Of a stretch of DNA of 64,000 nucleotides, positions 9,301 to 24,300 are shown in pieces. Origin of the DNA: Larus michahellis (taxonomy: Eukaryota > Chordata > Aves > Charadriiformes > Laridae); the NCBI RefSeq assembly GCF_964199755.1, contig NC_133904.1, forward strand, positions 1,054,001 to 1,118,000. Direction: 5' to 3'. Every line of letters starts with the position of its first letter. Position 1 is the stretch's first letter. The translations under genes and the position numbers were made by a program. The notes below the pieces were generated by a model. The model saw only the letters and a program-made list of their open reading frames with translations. It searched no databases and had not been told where the DNA came from.

Positions 9301-12300
9301 TTTTGTTAGCAGCAATCTTAACTCTTCAGTCACTTAAACAGCCCAGAGCTGCTACAATGGTGTGCTTCTCTGTGCTGTGCTGTGCTCCTCTTCTCCTTTA
9401 TGCAAAGGTGGAATGAGGGTTGCAGGAACTGGCTCTGCCAGCTTGGTGCTAGAAGGGATTTCCCAGGTGGCAAGATAGCTTTTGGCTGGCTACTTATGTT
9501 GAGAGTCTGGATACTTATGGGCTCCTGAAATGGTGGAAGGAACTGGGTTTAATTTTACAAAGGTACTTTGTAGGCAGTAATGAATAATAACCTTAGCTTT
9601 CTTCCTGTTCCTTTGATCTATTTTTCTTCTGGATTCTCAATACATAAGTTATTTTGTTCCTGATGGCCATATCCTTGACTTCCCATAGGGAGATGATCAG
9701 AGAAGCACTTGTTTGTGTTAGAGTAGTATGAAAAATTATGGCAAACAGTAGCTGTTTGTACACCTCTGTACAATGCCCAGGTAAATGAGATTCACTTAAG
9801 ACACTTCTCCAGCAGGAAGGAGAATGTTTTGGTATAGAAATATATTTGAATCTTTTTTAATTCATGCTCAGTTCTCATATTCTTCAAAACAAGTAGACAG
9901 TTCTTAAGCACACAGGCTGTATTCGGCTGGCTTTAACTTCAGGACTGTCAAAATGAGCCACTGGTGCAGTAATATATCAAACAGGATTCAGATATCCTTA
10001 CTCCTAGTTGCAAGTCTAGGTGAGACTGAGTTTAAGTTCTATATGTGGCATTTTAGAGATTAGTACTGAAATACGATGTTCCTCTCTGACCGCTTTAACT
10101 GCAGAGGTTACGCCACATTGAGGTCACCACGATGGTCTTGAGAAAACGTTGTACAGCAGAAGAGACTGCCCTCAAATACTTAGAGGTGACTCAATTAGCA
10201 TGGCAAAAAAATAGCAATTAGGACTTGTAAGTAATTTTTTACTTCAATGGAAAAAAATCCTTAAAAAGGGACTAAAAGCTAGAACCAAAGAGAGCTTCTT
10301 CATTGAGCAACATCCTTGTTACTTCGCTGTTAAAGTGGTACAGTGGCATCTGTATCTCAGCATCTGCAGAACAAGACTTGGTAACTTTCTGGATGAAATG
10401 CTGAAGTTGGTGGATTTAATTTGTTATCGCCAAGAAGTTCAGGGACATATGGTGGGCATGTAATTAAACTAGCTAGGCTTATGTAGTTTCTGTTCTGGGC
10501 TGTTTTGCTGTTTGCTTTTTTTTCCAGGAAGAGGCATGTATCTGTCTGTGGTTTTTCTTCTTTTATATGGATGCGGTAGCCTGAGCTCTTGCGTGCCAGG
10601 CCGCAGGGGTAGGAGGAAGTTGTGTTGCTGTCAGGTAGCGTGCACAGCTGTTCGAGCTCACCTGAACATACTCCTCTGAGCTGAGGCAGGGTCTTGCAGG
10701 CTGGGAGTAGGGATCTGCTAAGCTGTAAGTTAGAAAACTTTGTGAGGGATGCTTCGGAATCGGAGTGATGCTGTGGAGTGGTTGGAGCAACCTTGCTATG
10801 TGTGTGTTCCCTCTTTTAACGGTCTCACCTTAATATCAGTATGTGAGGAAGTTACTGTATTCATAGGCCAGTCTTTTGATGGAAATAACTGTTTTTATTT
10901 ACCTCATATATACATTCTTAACCTAGAGAAAGCCCTTACTGCAACTCTTTCTACTGAATATAATGCTGTCTCTGTGGCTGTAGAGATCCATATTATTTAT
11001 TTTACTTTTGAAGACTCCTCTACTTCAGCCAGCCTACCTGTCTGTGAGGTAGGGGCCTGCATGTGAACAAGCTCTCTAGTGAATGGCTTTTGGCTAACCT
11101 GGGGGTAGCGAAGGGACTGCTTGTTTACTCCTCTGGTCATCCTCAGGGGTTTCTGATCCTTCTCGAGAACGAAGGCGTCCCTTTGGATGGCTGAGCAGAG
11201 TCGCTTGTTTGCCTAGCCCTTCCAAATCCATAAATAGGCAGTGACTTGTGTTAGAGAACTGACTTTCTGCTGTGAAATAGCTGCCAGTATTTCAGTCGCT
11301 TGCATGGAAATCTCTGCATGCTTAAACTCTGAAAGCTAAAAAAGCAAAACTCACTCAGATGTCGTTGTTCTCAGTGGTACTGACTGAACTTTCTTCTCTG
11401 TTCCAGTGTGTAAAGGTTGCCATAAAGGACAAGCAAGTGAAATACTTTATCCATTACAGTGGTTGGAATAAAAAGTAAGTATTGCATAAAATGAAAGCAG
11501 TATTTAATTTTCCTTTATGGGAAAATGCTAGCTTTGACGGTTTGAATGTGAGCTTGATGGACTAGCACTACCATGGCCGTGTGGTTAGGAGATTGTTTCT
11601 GAAATTGACCTAAATGATTTTTATACATAAGCCAATGATTTATAGTAACACAAAGAAAACATTGCCTAACTATTTCCTTCAGAGCTCTGGTTGTATAGAC
11701 AAACTAGCTTAGGGTGTCAGTAGACTAACGGGAATGCTTTATAGCATTCTGCTTGTTCAGGTTTGAAAATAGTTACTGTAATTTCTCCCTGGCAGAAATA
11801 ACTATTACAAAAACTTCCTTATTATGTGTTGGTAGGAGAGGCAACCCGTACTGAGGTGGAACAAAACTCTACTCAAATACACGGTGTACTTTACTTTTAT
11901 TCCACTTTTGGCAGCAAAGTTTGGTAGCAAAGACTTGGAGAAGCATGCCTTAGTGAAGTCTGCATTCAGAATAGGAAAGGGTGTCTGGTTTAGTCGTTCA
12001 CAGGAGCACGTTCAGACATTTAGCCTGTATTTCAGTTCTTGCCTCTCGTGCTAAGGTAAAGTTAGAGATGCTTTTCCCTTCTGCCAACATGGTAGGATTC
12101 TAGGTGAGAGATTTCTGAGGAATACAAGTGCCTCTATGAAATAAAGGTTCAGCTTATTAAAGGTGAATACTTTCATGTGATTATTGCATTTATGTACTTG
12201 TCTCTTTCATTCATTTGAATTTTGTTCTGCCACTAGGATTTGAATTTAGGAGAAGTGGAGGTTTTTTTAGTGATTAAAAGCTTCAGCTCTTCAGACTGCA

Positions 12301-15300
12301 GAAGTCTTTCAGAGAGCACTTTTTCCTGTTTTGTTGGGTTTTGTTTCATTTCAGTGCTACAGACTCTCAAGTGAAGACTCTTAGTCACTAGTGTCTTGAT
12401 CTCACTGATGTGACTGAAAGCTGAACTTCATGTTTTAATATGTAACTTTTTAAAATGCATCCGCACACCCTTCCTGCTAAGTGGACAGATAAACGTTTTA
12501 TTGTAAACACCAACAGTTATGGGGAGTGTAATTGGTTCTTATGGTGACTGCTGTATATTAATGAGGCAGCATAAATTTCATACTTCCTCTCCTTGTTTAC
12601 CTCTGATGAAGGGTGCTGTAAGTGATGTCGTGACTCCTGCTTTTCTTGCTTGCGCTGTTTGAGGGTTTTTTGCCTTCAAGCTTCCCATTAACTACATTAA
12701 AAGTGGCATTGCTGCAAGATTTAGACAACTGGGGCAATATGACTCCTTAATTTTGGTTTCTATAATTATGGTCCTTTGCTACTTGTTAATTGCTTGAGTT
12801 CTTAATATTTTTTTTTGCAAATATCAACAGTTAGGATACCAAAAAAGCTTCTTCATCCTACAGTATAATGCACTGTACAGTTATATAGCACTTCTTTTGA
12901 AGGTCTCTTGCAGCTGTACAGCCAGGATAAAGATAAGTGGCTTAAATATCTGACCAAAGCACTATCCTAAAAACATAGTCTTTGAATATGTGTGTACAGC
13001 TGGACACGTGTTTCTCTAACTTCTGGGTGCTGAGCTTGCCTTGTCTTAACACTCTTGAAGACCTTGTACTCCTTTAGTAGTATTGGTTTTGCCACCGTCA
13101 TGTTCCAAGACTGGCAGCTATTGCCATGAAGTGAAAATGACACAGAACTCTATATTTGCAGAGCTTTAACTTGCGTACTTTAGAATAACTTGGCCACTTT
13201 TAATGTGTTTTATTTGAAATTAATTGTCACATTGCTCAGATTATCCACTCTTTGTCAAAGCGGAATTCTTGCTCGTAATGGCAATTTCCCCAACATCTGT
13301 TCTCTTAAATCGTTCGCTTCAGATTCTTCAAATATTCATACCATCTTGGTTTCCTTCACAGACAGAAATCAGAGCTCTTCTTCTTACAGTAAGATCTTAT
13401 TGCTGAATTTGTTAACCTATAAAATGTTGGAATAGATAAAGGAAGCTTGCTTCATAATATGGCTACAGGTGTCCCATAATTTAGTAAGTGTAGAATATTT
13501 TTTTTTTCTCCTGAGATGATGCTTTTAAATTAAAGACAGTCCCCTCCCTTCTAAGTTGCCCATCCTTCAAGTTTGGGAAACTCTTTGGAAATGACTGAGG
13601 GTTACACTTCCCTAGAAAAATCATTACAGCTTCAGTCAGTGGGGAATGTGTTTGGTAATTTACACTTTCAGTTGTGCCAGTCCATGACTTGACACAAAAG
13701 CAGAGTTCAGTCTCAAATACTGTCAAACTTTTAATTGACTATTGTGTGTAGAGTGCAATTATGTAATGGTTTTGAATGATCATTTGATTTTTTTCTTTCA
13801 GCTGGGATGAATGGGTTCCAGAAAGCAGAGTGCTCAAATACGTGGATACCAATTTGCAGAAACAAAAAGAGCTTCAAAAGGCCAATCAGTAAGTATTTTT
13901 GTTAGAAGTTCTTGTCAGTAAATAACTTTTTCAGAGCTTCAATCCAACAAGTACATATCAAGAGAAGTTAGTGAGCTTAAAAAAAGAGGTGTTCATATGC
14001 ACATTTATTCTTGAGATGCGTTGGCTTACAGAGGTGCTCTGATTTTTGTCCTCTAGCAGTTTAGAAAGAGAAGGCTGCTACTTGGTTTTAAAATGGTAAG
14101 TATTGTATGAAGAAGCCTAAATTTTAATGCTGAGTTGAATTTGTTCTTGCTTATGACGCATACTGATTTGCAAAGCCATTTAATAGACATTCTCTAGATG
14201 TTTTACATAACCTGTTACCCTTTGAGAGAAAACAAGCTTCTTTTTCCATTAAAGTCTTACTTACGAATTGCCTTTTTTTAAAGGGAACAATATGCAGAGG
14301 GGAAGATGAGAGGTGCTGCTCCAGGCAAGAAGACTTCTGGTCTGCAGCAGAAAAATGTTGAAGTGTAAGAAGCTTTTTATTTAAAAAAAACCAAACCCTC
14401 ACAACACAACAAACAAAACAACCTACCCCCAAAACCCCACCCAAAAAACTTCCCAGACTTTTGCTTGTCAGTTTTACTATTATTGATCTTTAAATAGTAT
14501 CTTTTAGAATGGTTCTGCAAGCTAAACTACGTTACTTCTGATACAACCCACACAGAAGTCGTCTCACTTTTGTGATATCAAAAAAGCCTTTGTTGAAGTA
14601 TTTTATTAAAACTGCCTTCTTAGATCGTGCAGTGTTTAATACTGAATCGAGGTACTGAGTAGACACTAACACTCTGTACGTTTTTTGCACTCTATTCCTC
14701 TTAAGTTAGTGAACTGACACTCAAAAAGTGGTGAGTCCTCTTAAGACTCGTTTATCTCCGTGAAATCGGTTTCTATATAGAATTTTACAGTTCTTCCAAG
14801 CTGTGCAAGCACTCTTGAATAAAATCCTTAAAATGCCTTGCCTTCTTTCTGTACAATTGTTAAAACTGTATTTAAAGAGCCTTTGTTTTGCTGTTTTTGA
14901 CAAAACTAAACCCATATGGTATTAAAAATGGTTTTGCATCTTAAGAGACCAGAAGCAAGCTCAGATGTCTATTAGAAAAAATAATTTCAGGATGTAACTG
15001 TCAGACTTCTTTCATTCCATCCTTTTTGTTTTTCAGAACAGGCTTGTATGGTGTTATGTTTAGATTCTCATACAATCAGTGCAGCTCTACTGCTTTGCTC
15101 ATGTGCCATGAAACTCTTCCGTTTGGGGTAGCGCTTCACTTAACTATGAGGATGGTCATTACTAATGGGATGTTTTGAACTCCTGACTTCATTTATGATT
15201 CTAGTCTTCATGAGGAAGCTGCTGAAATGACATCAATTCCTAAGAAGAGCATTTGGCAGCAGCCTCAGATCTCATGTCTCATTTATGGGCAACCTTCTTA

Positions 15301-18300
15301 TGAAAGATGTATCATTGATTTGAGAAGTGCAGTGGTAGTGGCTATAGTTGGGTTTTTTTCTTTAGATCCTGAATACAGATTTCACTGTAGAATTGGTCAA
15401 AGCCTAGCCAAGGCTGTAAATTGTCTCTTGCTCTCTGGGAGTCTGATGGATCTGGCCATAATGCTGCGTGCATGCTCCCTTGTGGTCTGTTGTGGTAGAT
15501 TCTGAGGTACTTTAACACCAGGGCGTTGGTGTGCTCTGTCAGCTCAGGATGGACCTCTGACAGGGACCTAGTCACCTGTTTGTCTTCATTTGGGGGTGAA
15601 AAAAAACCCAAACCAAATGTCTGTTTAGACAGTGTGTAATGTTTGTCATTAAAATCTAATTAAAGTACATCTAAATTATGACCATTACTAATTTGGCTGC
15701 TTAAGGGGTTGTTGCACCTGAGTTGTCTTGCATTTTAGTCAGTGGGAGTAAAATCAATTTCATGTGTAACTTTGACACAGGTAGTGATGACTCAATGCAA
15801 ATTATAGACATTTACAATTATAGAGAACATCCCAATAGTAACTTCAGGATTAGGTTCCCCATACTGTCAGCTTTAGTCATCTTGGTAGTTCAGGCTGATT
15901 GCAGCGGGATGCGTTGTTCTCTCTGGTTGGTAACATACTGCTAAATGTTAACCTGGGCTTGAAATCAAAGTTGGCTTAAGTCTCTCAACCACGCCTAATA
16001 ATGTGCCATCCAAGGGAGACCCACACAGCAAAAATGACTTCATCTTAAGCCTCTGTGTAACTCCAAAGCTTGAAAGCATGTTACCAGGTCTGTCTTTACT
16101 CTCTGTTTGAAACCAGCTGGGGAAAGGGAGTGGCTTTGCTCTTTGCTGTCATGACTATCCTAAGCATGGGTGGTTGTTTCCAGCGTAGCAAAACAGACAG
16201 TAACCTAATTCTCTGAAACTTCTGTTTCATGTTGGTTGGAAAAAATTAATTCCTTGATGGTGGCTTTTCAGAGTTGCAAAGGGGAAGAAGGAAAACTATT
16301 GTCATTGGAACAGCAGTCTTGCATTGTGAAAGTTATTTATAACAGGGTCCCATATGCTTGTTGCACTGATCTTGCTCCTAGTCTCTAGCCATTACCAGCA
16401 TCCAATGCATCCTTCTAAATTATACCTGCGTTTCTTTCAACAAAGTCTCCCTATTTTTCTTCCCTATTTGGATGTTGAGGGAGAGGAGATACTTTGGCTT
16501 ACCCTAGCAGTGGTGCAGGGTTGTGATACTGATTGACCAAACTGCTGCTTCTCAGACCCTGCTTACAGCTAAAGGCAAGATGGCTTCTGAAAAATCTCAA
16601 AATACAGTTGCAAAGTAAAACTTCTGGATTGTTCCCTTGTAAATATAAGGTCACTGCAGATAACATACAGTACTGCTGGTGGGGAGGGGGAGAAACTGAT
16701 CACGCAACTGTTCTAAAAGGGTAACACTGTCAACCTATTTGGGCCTCAAAATTTACCTTTTGTAGCATTCTTGGAGGACTGAACAAAGGGAAAGGTAACA
16801 CATACTTTGAAACTTATTCTTCAGATAGCCAAACAATACTGGGCAGGAAATAACAATCTAAGCAGAACTTATCCTCCAGGAATGTTCAGTAAGACTATAA
16901 CAAGCTGCTAAAAAGGTAAATTTTTGAATCTTAAATAGATTCTCTTTAAGGCTAAACACTAGGTCTGACATTCTTTCCTTAACTCAACCCCCATTGTGCC
17001 TAGATTTTTCAGACGAGATGGAGCGCATACTGTTTGCTGTTTGGAGACCCCTACAATATCGACGCGGTGAGTTAAGGATGGATTGTCAAACCAGGATTTT
17101 CATCCTGAAATCCAAATCTCCTTGCTTTCATAGATTTCTTTTAGAGACTCTTAAAGTCCTCAGTTGTAATGATGTAAGCTTTGGTAGCACTTCAGTTAAC
17201 CATTGATAAGTACTGCAGTATATCGTTTGGTGGTGGTTTTTTTTTAAGCCAGTATGGACCATCAGTTTTTAGTTTCTCTGAAATGTCTACCTTTTCAGTT
17301 GGGGTAGGGTACAGTATGAGTAGTCAAATGCATTCAGTGTGTCCACTGTTTAAAAAGAAGTGAGAGGACAACTGACTTCAGGTTTTTGAAGGTGGCTAGT
17401 TCTAGAAGGTTACAGTTGGTCTGCATGCTTACTGGAGTTCTGCTTCTATGGAAATCGGTAACAACCTGCCCTCCCTTCTGTAAGGCTTGGGAGCGAGGCA
17501 GCTACGATAGACGGTGTTAGAAATGTGAGATTTGAACCTGCTTCTTAATATGCTGTATTTTTATTGTTGGCTCAAGTCTATTCAGAATAACTGTTACTGT
17601 AAACTGCGAGTGGTTCAAAAAGCTTTTGAGACTATTTGTAAGCAATATTTGATCAAATAGAAGTATGCTTGAAATGCAGGTTGTATACATTTACTTTTAA
17701 AATAATTATTCATCTTGTGATAACTAGAAGCTACCATAGTGTAAAAAAAAAAAAAAAAAAAAATTGTATGGTTATAGCAGGTTGCCAAAAATGAAATACA
17801 AGGCTACAGATACTGGCTTCCCCAGACAGTTTTATATGTAGCTCTGCTGAATTCCAGCTTCTGAGTTTATGCTACCCTTCATGGGCCTGATTAACTTGAA
17901 CAAAACAGTAAACAATCAGAGTTAACAGGTGCTTGGAAAGTAAGAAGGGTAACTGAGAGTGTTCTGGAGGGAAGATATGGCACTGAATAACAAACTTGAG
18001 AATAGGATCTGTTTTTAAATGATCTATATCCAAGCAGTCTCATCAGAGATGCTCTCAAAACAGTATCTCAACTTGTGAGTTACTGGTTTCTTTTCTTCTA
18101 ATAGAAATCTTAATCAGAACATATTACTCAAAAGCATATGCTCCTGCTGCGTGTCTCTTGTGGCATCCTCTGCTATCTTTGGCACAGCTAGTAGCTCTCG
18201 CAAGCTACTTCAAGTCCCGTAAATGTCAAGCCGCACGTGAACGCTGCCTACGTGCCAGTTGTCTAGGGTTGTAACAATGCTGGAATGGCTAGCCGGACAC

Positions 18301-21300
18301 TTTCCTAACCTCAGTGCTGTCTGATGGTCACCAGTCATATGTACTTAGGGATAATCAAGTCTAGAAAAAAATATGCTTTTTGCTTCTAGTGGTCTGTAAT
18401 TAAGGGACTTTAGAGCTGTAGGCTGCATGCATATGATGGGTTTGATAACCCTTTGTAGGACTGCCTTATATTTATGTAATAGCTTCTGAACCATTTGGAC
18501 TTCGGCATCCCCATCATCTTATGGCAGCGTGTTCTCGTTTTAATTGAGTACTGTGAAGAGGGGAGGAAAGAGGATGACTCCTGGCTTTTTAATGTCTGCT
18601 GCTTTGGTTTTTTGGTCTCTTTCATCTATCTTGAGGAAAGATTGATTAGTTCTTTGAGCTTCACCTTTTATTGCTAGTGATACCTCTACCACATTTCTCC
18701 TCTTATTCCTGCCCAGTTGTCGGCTTGAGAAAGCCCTCGTCTGCCTGGTTACTCCCAGTATAGAAGCTGTTGCGCACTACCAACTATTCTTTGTTCTCTT
18801 TACCTCTTCTAGTTTTATTGTGCACCTTCTAAAGTCAGGTTGCACAGGAGACGTGTATATAATCCTGACTTCATTTTTTTCCCTTTGCTAATAATGTTCG
18901 ATGGTTTCACTGAATCTTCACAGGAATGCCGCTTCTCACAGCTAAGTTAGGGACCAAGCTGCTTAAGCAATTTCATACGTTCTTCCAACATGCTTATTTT
19001 CACACTTGAATCTTCATTTACTCTTTTGTTACTAGTCACCTTGTATCAGGAGAGACTTTATGATTTCTTACAGCTTAGTTACAATGGTTGTTTTAGCAGT
19101 AAACTAGCACCTAATATCCTTTTTCTGGCACTTACAGATGTCTTTAACTCAAATGCCTGAGACCACGTGGTAGCTACCTTCATTCTCTACTGCTCATTTC
19201 TTAACTAACTATTGTAGGGAGGTTCTAATAGGCCTCTAAGTCCCTTTAAAAGGCACATGGATTTTTTGGAAAGTAAAAGACTCGTTATCATCCACAACAC
19301 TTTTTATCTACCTGGTCATGGACTTCTTACTGTTGTGGAGTAAGTCAGTCTTCCAAAGCCTTGGGGTTTTTTCCTGATGTCTTTTGTCTGTGTTGAATTT
19401 TATTTTCTATGCTATTTTTATTTTTTACTGATGGTTCTCTAGACATGTCCCAGAAGACACTCCAGTTTAGGGCTCAGAGCATTAACACCAACTCTTTTGT
19501 GCCAAGATTGCTGGCTTCTTGAGGTGGTACCCAAGGTTCTGTGACAGATACTTGGTTATCTTTCTTCTGGTGAATGCCTGTAGAAAGGTGAAGTGCTGTC
19601 TTTCAGTATGTTGTCTTCTGTGGCACCCCCTTTAGTCTCACCATTTGATCACGAATGTAGTCCTGTTTGGAATACTGAGATTGAAAGTGCAGTGTTGTGC
19701 TGTGGTGGCATGGGCTGCTTATTTTCCTTCAGAGTCTGTCACGTTTGATATATAGCATTTCATTCTTGTGAGCTGTTCCTGTAAGCTGTAATACTGTTTG
19801 TTTGCTATTGGTTATCTTGTTTCTACACAATTTCAGATAGTTATGTCAGTAATTAATTTATTTTTGACTTTCTAATTCAGTCTCATGTTTTGATCCCTAA
19901 TACTTGAATATTCTTGTTATAGCTGTGTGTTCTGGTTCTGCTAAAATGAAACCCTGCAGTGAGGGCTGGGTTAGCTTCCTACCAGAACTGCTGGCTGACC
20001 CGGCTTCTTTGAGGAGGTAATGTCTGACTTAAAGGGTGCATCCTTTAAGTTTGAACTGTGGGATCTTTAGTACCTTGCACCACTGTTCAGGTTTTTTTAA
20101 AACTCTTTCCACAGAAGCTTCCTTGAAACTTCTCTGCTGCTTTCTAGTTTTGTCAGTTTTCAGTGAAGGCCAGTCAATAGAGAAATATGTGAATGAAAAA
20201 TAGCAGCTGGGCTGTACTTGCTGTATGAAAAGAAGTCTGCAAAAGCTTTTATACTGCTTCTGTACAGCAGTATAGGGCTTGCTGTTCATAATGCAGTTGT
20301 GAAGTGGCACAAAAGGATGTGTTTTAACCTATCTGAGATAGATTTCATCTTTTTGTGTCGCCTCAGGACCTGCATTCCATAGGTACTTGCAGAAAGGCGT
20401 TATCTGCCATCGTGAGGAACATGCATGGTGTTCTTCAGCTGTGTGTCTCAAAAGGAGTCTGCTTGGTCTGATTAATGGAATCTAGTTATCTAAGATGTGC
20501 CGCTCATCTTGGGCTACAACTTCTATCAGTAGGGCTCTCTGTAGCCTCTCTGATAGAGACGCTGCGTCTTTCTCCTGGATACAGAGTGCACTGCACGCTT
20601 CAGGTCCTCTGCACAAGAGCAGCACTTCACCTTGCACAGCTGCCTTCACCTCGTGAATGCCGAGTATTATTCCAGACCGTCTGCTGTACAGGCTGTCAAA
20701 AATCTGCCAATTGCTAATGTTCTGTCTCTAACCTTAGCTCTTTCTGTTTGTTCCCGAACTCGGATCTGTCTTTTAGACTTTGCAAACAGATGGCTGCTTT
20801 GACTTGAAGCAGAGGCATATGACTTGAAATATAAGGAGTCAGGAAATAGAAGGAATGAGGTGGGAGAGCAAAAGCAACTGCCTAGAATGGTTTATGCTAG
20901 ACTTTGTGCTTCAGTGACATAGATGTGCTTACTGTCTTCATTGCAGTAGTTAAGCACTGTATATTGCCTGTCTGGTCCAGTTTTTTAAGACTCTGCTTCT
21001 AGATTAATGCTTAACATTATTTTGATCTTGTGATTTTAATTCTGGAAAGAACTCCTTGTTCCTCATTGTTTACTCTAGGTTTGGAAGAAAAGACTTTCTC
21101 TTCAATACACAAATCCATTATCAGTGACTTAACTTGGCAATTTTTCCCTCTTCCTGGAGAGAGATGATCTTTGTTCTGCCCACAGTTTAAGTCTAATGCT
21201 TGTTTGTGACTTGAAGCTTAAAAAAAGCCTTACTCTTCCTGCCTTCAGACCTTCCTAGAAACTCTGCCTACTTCCTGACCCAGATAAACCCAGTTCGAAG

Positions 21301-24300
21301 CCTGTGACAAGAATCACTTGAGGTAGTGGTGAATTTCCAAGGAAATAATCTCATACTGGTAAAGACTTTTATCCACACAATCTGCAATTTTTTGAGAGGT
21401 TTAACTGGAGTTCTATAAATAGTGAGCAAATTGAAACACGACTAGTAGTACTTAAAATTTTCTGAAAACGGTTAGTAAATATACAAAGTTCAGAAAACAA
21501 AAATACCTGTTAGGACAGTTTAATTTTGTCATTGGTACACTTGACCTGTCTGAATATTTACATGTCATGTGCATTGTATTTCAGGTGTGTTTGAAATTTT
21601 TAGAAGTACAGTTCTTAAACTTGAATAAAAATAAGGGCTAAGGATAGAGACTTTAGAGAAGTGTGAAGTGTGTAAATTAGGAACAGTAAGTGTCGAAAGA
21701 AGCCTTTGGAAGAAGATAAATAGAAGGGACAATGCTATTTAGTACTGTTCCAAATGTTTCTAATAAGTGGCAAGTGTAATTGTGATCTCACTTAAAAGTT
21801 GATGATGGAATTGTAGGCAGTTCATGCAGCTTCATGCATTTAGTTCTGATAGTGATGTTTAAACTTCCCTCTACTTCTGTAGTGGTAAAATGGTGTGGGG
21901 TTATTTTTTTCGTTACTTTATTGGAAGTCAGTTCAGTTCACTGAGACTTATCTGATAATTCCCAGCACTTCTGTTTCCTTGTCCCATGTTCTGTCTCTGT
22001 GATCCCTGAAATACAGAAATAAAACACAAATCTAGTGTAGTTTTCCAAGAGCACTTGGAAAGTATAAAACATCTGGAGATGTTACTTGCTTAAGTGTCAG
22101 TCAGTACCATTTTTAAATACTTGTGTTCTTGGCATGCCTTCTGGGGTTTTGTAGGTTTAAGTTTAGTGATTTCTCCCCCCCCCCCCCCCCCCCCCCAAAA
22201 TGGTGAATTGCAACCTGTTATATGAAAAATCCTGTAGTATCATAACTGTGATGCTAAGTCCTATCTGACATTTCTTTCATGTGCTTTTATCTAAATACTC
22301 CATAGGCTACTGAGTATTCCCTCATCGGTCTGAACTAGTGGACGGGTTTTCTGCCTTTCTACTTTCAGTTCTTTAAGTACTGCTGTCTTTATATTTGCAA
22401 TAATCTGTGTTCTTCTTGCAGGAAAACAAAAAAGAACAAACAGAAAAGTAAGTATGTCTTTATTTTGTATATAAGTGGATATCCTTAGTGAAGGATTCTT
22501 AGCTGGAATAAGACCTTAAATCCACCTCAACTAAGTTTACTTACTATCGCGTTGTGTTGTTCCTCTTGGACTTCAGATGTCCCTTCCCCTTTGGTCAGGA
22601 GGAATTCATACTTTTCTGGTTTGTACACAAACTACTTATTTCGGTCTGTTGAGAACCTGACCTCTTGAAAATTAAAAGCAAAGTGACATTGCCATAGAGC
22701 TGTTGAAATAATTTCATAAGTCAAACTTAGTTTTCTTACTGAGATGTGACATATCTGCAAAGCTGAGCTGCTGGTTCCAAAAATTCTTCTGAAGAATGTT
22801 ACAGATACTGACTTATTGGTTTGGTTTTAATGCAGAAACTGCCATCTTCAGATAAGTGTAAATATAGCAGTTTAAAGTGTCACAAAGATGTGGAACTTCC
22901 ACAATACAAGTGATACTTAAAACAAAAACAAAAAAACAAGTGAAAAGGGGGCCTGAGAGAAATCTTGAGTCTTACTTTCCTTATAAATTTTTTTTTTACT
23001 GGTATTTCTTACTGACATGCCAGACTTCTTAAGCAGCATAATGTCTCTCTTTTTCTGTACAGCTCCAGGAATTGGAGAAGGGAGCAGTACCAGTGAGACT
23101 CCTCAGCCTCCGAGGAAGAAGAGGGCTCGAGTAGATCCAACGGTTGAAAGTGTATGTATTTATGATTCTCTCACGGGATTTTTTTGATAGAAAACAGGAA
23201 GGTTGCTTTGCTCAGAAATACAGACAGCAATACTTTGTCCTGCAGTACGGCAGCGTGAAATGTTACAACTTGCAAAACTAAGGTTCCCAAGTGGCCTTGA
23301 AAAAAACAGCCACTTCCTTGTTCCCTGTGGAGCCTACAGAAATTACCGTAGTAATTCCTCAGTTCAGTGGTGTATTTCAGTTGTGAAAACAGGGAATACG
23401 GGTGACTCTTGGACAGCTACGTGAAAGTAATTGGTCTGGCTTCACTCTTTTTTTTTTTTTTTTTTTAGGAAGAAACATTTATGAACAGAGTTGAAGTAAA
23501 GGTGAAAATCCCCGAAGAGCTGAAACCATGGCTGGTAGATGACTGGGACTTGATCACCAGGCAAAAGCAGGTAATTTGTCAAAAGAGCAATCTGGCCATG
23601 TATAGGCAAGGACACAAAAACTAGGATTTCATATCCTTTTCAAGTGCAGCGTAGTGAAATCTCTTGTGGAGTTTGACAGCAGCCTGATGGCTTACTTGAC
23701 AGTTCTCGTTCTGGTTGGATTTTAACCAAAGGTCACCTGTGAGTAGGACCATGGCTCAGCAGAGTTGCATGTAAAATTGTAGAATAGACTTGGTCTAATC
23801 AAGTGTAAGCTGGAAAGGCAAATAATTTAAAGAACTTATTTAAGCTTTAAGTGTGGTGTTAACTCTGTGCGAGCTTGACCGGCTGGTATGTTTTGAACAG
23901 TTTACTTAGTTGGTAGAGAACTGGTCTGTAGGACCATCATGTGATGCCTGCTTTAGCTTCTTCCTGCCTTGTTTATGTGTTGCACACTGTCGAGTTCTGC
24001 AAGTATCTTAAGTTGTTCTACAGCTCTGACAGAAAGCTGTTGCTTAGGATAGCGATTCTTAACTTCTGCCAGGCTGGATCCATATAAAGCTTCCTGATAC
24101 AGTAAATTAACCTTTGCTTTCCATTTTAAAAGTATAAAACACTAACTTGTTAATGAATCATGACTTGTTTCTTGTATGAAACCACTACTGAAATTGGCGA
24201 GAAGAAAACAATAGTGTTGAAAGCTGTTTGTTATTGTTTGATAGGCTGCAATTGCATGCTCTGACTTACTGCTGCGCCGAGGTACTGTCTCTGTTCTTGC

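Larger units (their letters stand above)
14365..22421 (+). other. MORF4L1: MORF4L1 intron 5 (8.1 kb, largest)
   Basis: AT-rich intron. Contains an A/C-rich tract just after exon 5 (14381-14450), an A21 run (17743-17763) and a C22 run (22175-22196). Several open frames of 60-97 codons are present, but none has family features or good splice flanks. Confidence 0.7.

Noticed and set aside
11475-11520. Extension of MORF4L1 exon 3 giving the human long-isoform insert
   Set aside because: The sequence after the donor does not encode anything like the human insert; the short 323-residue form is supported.
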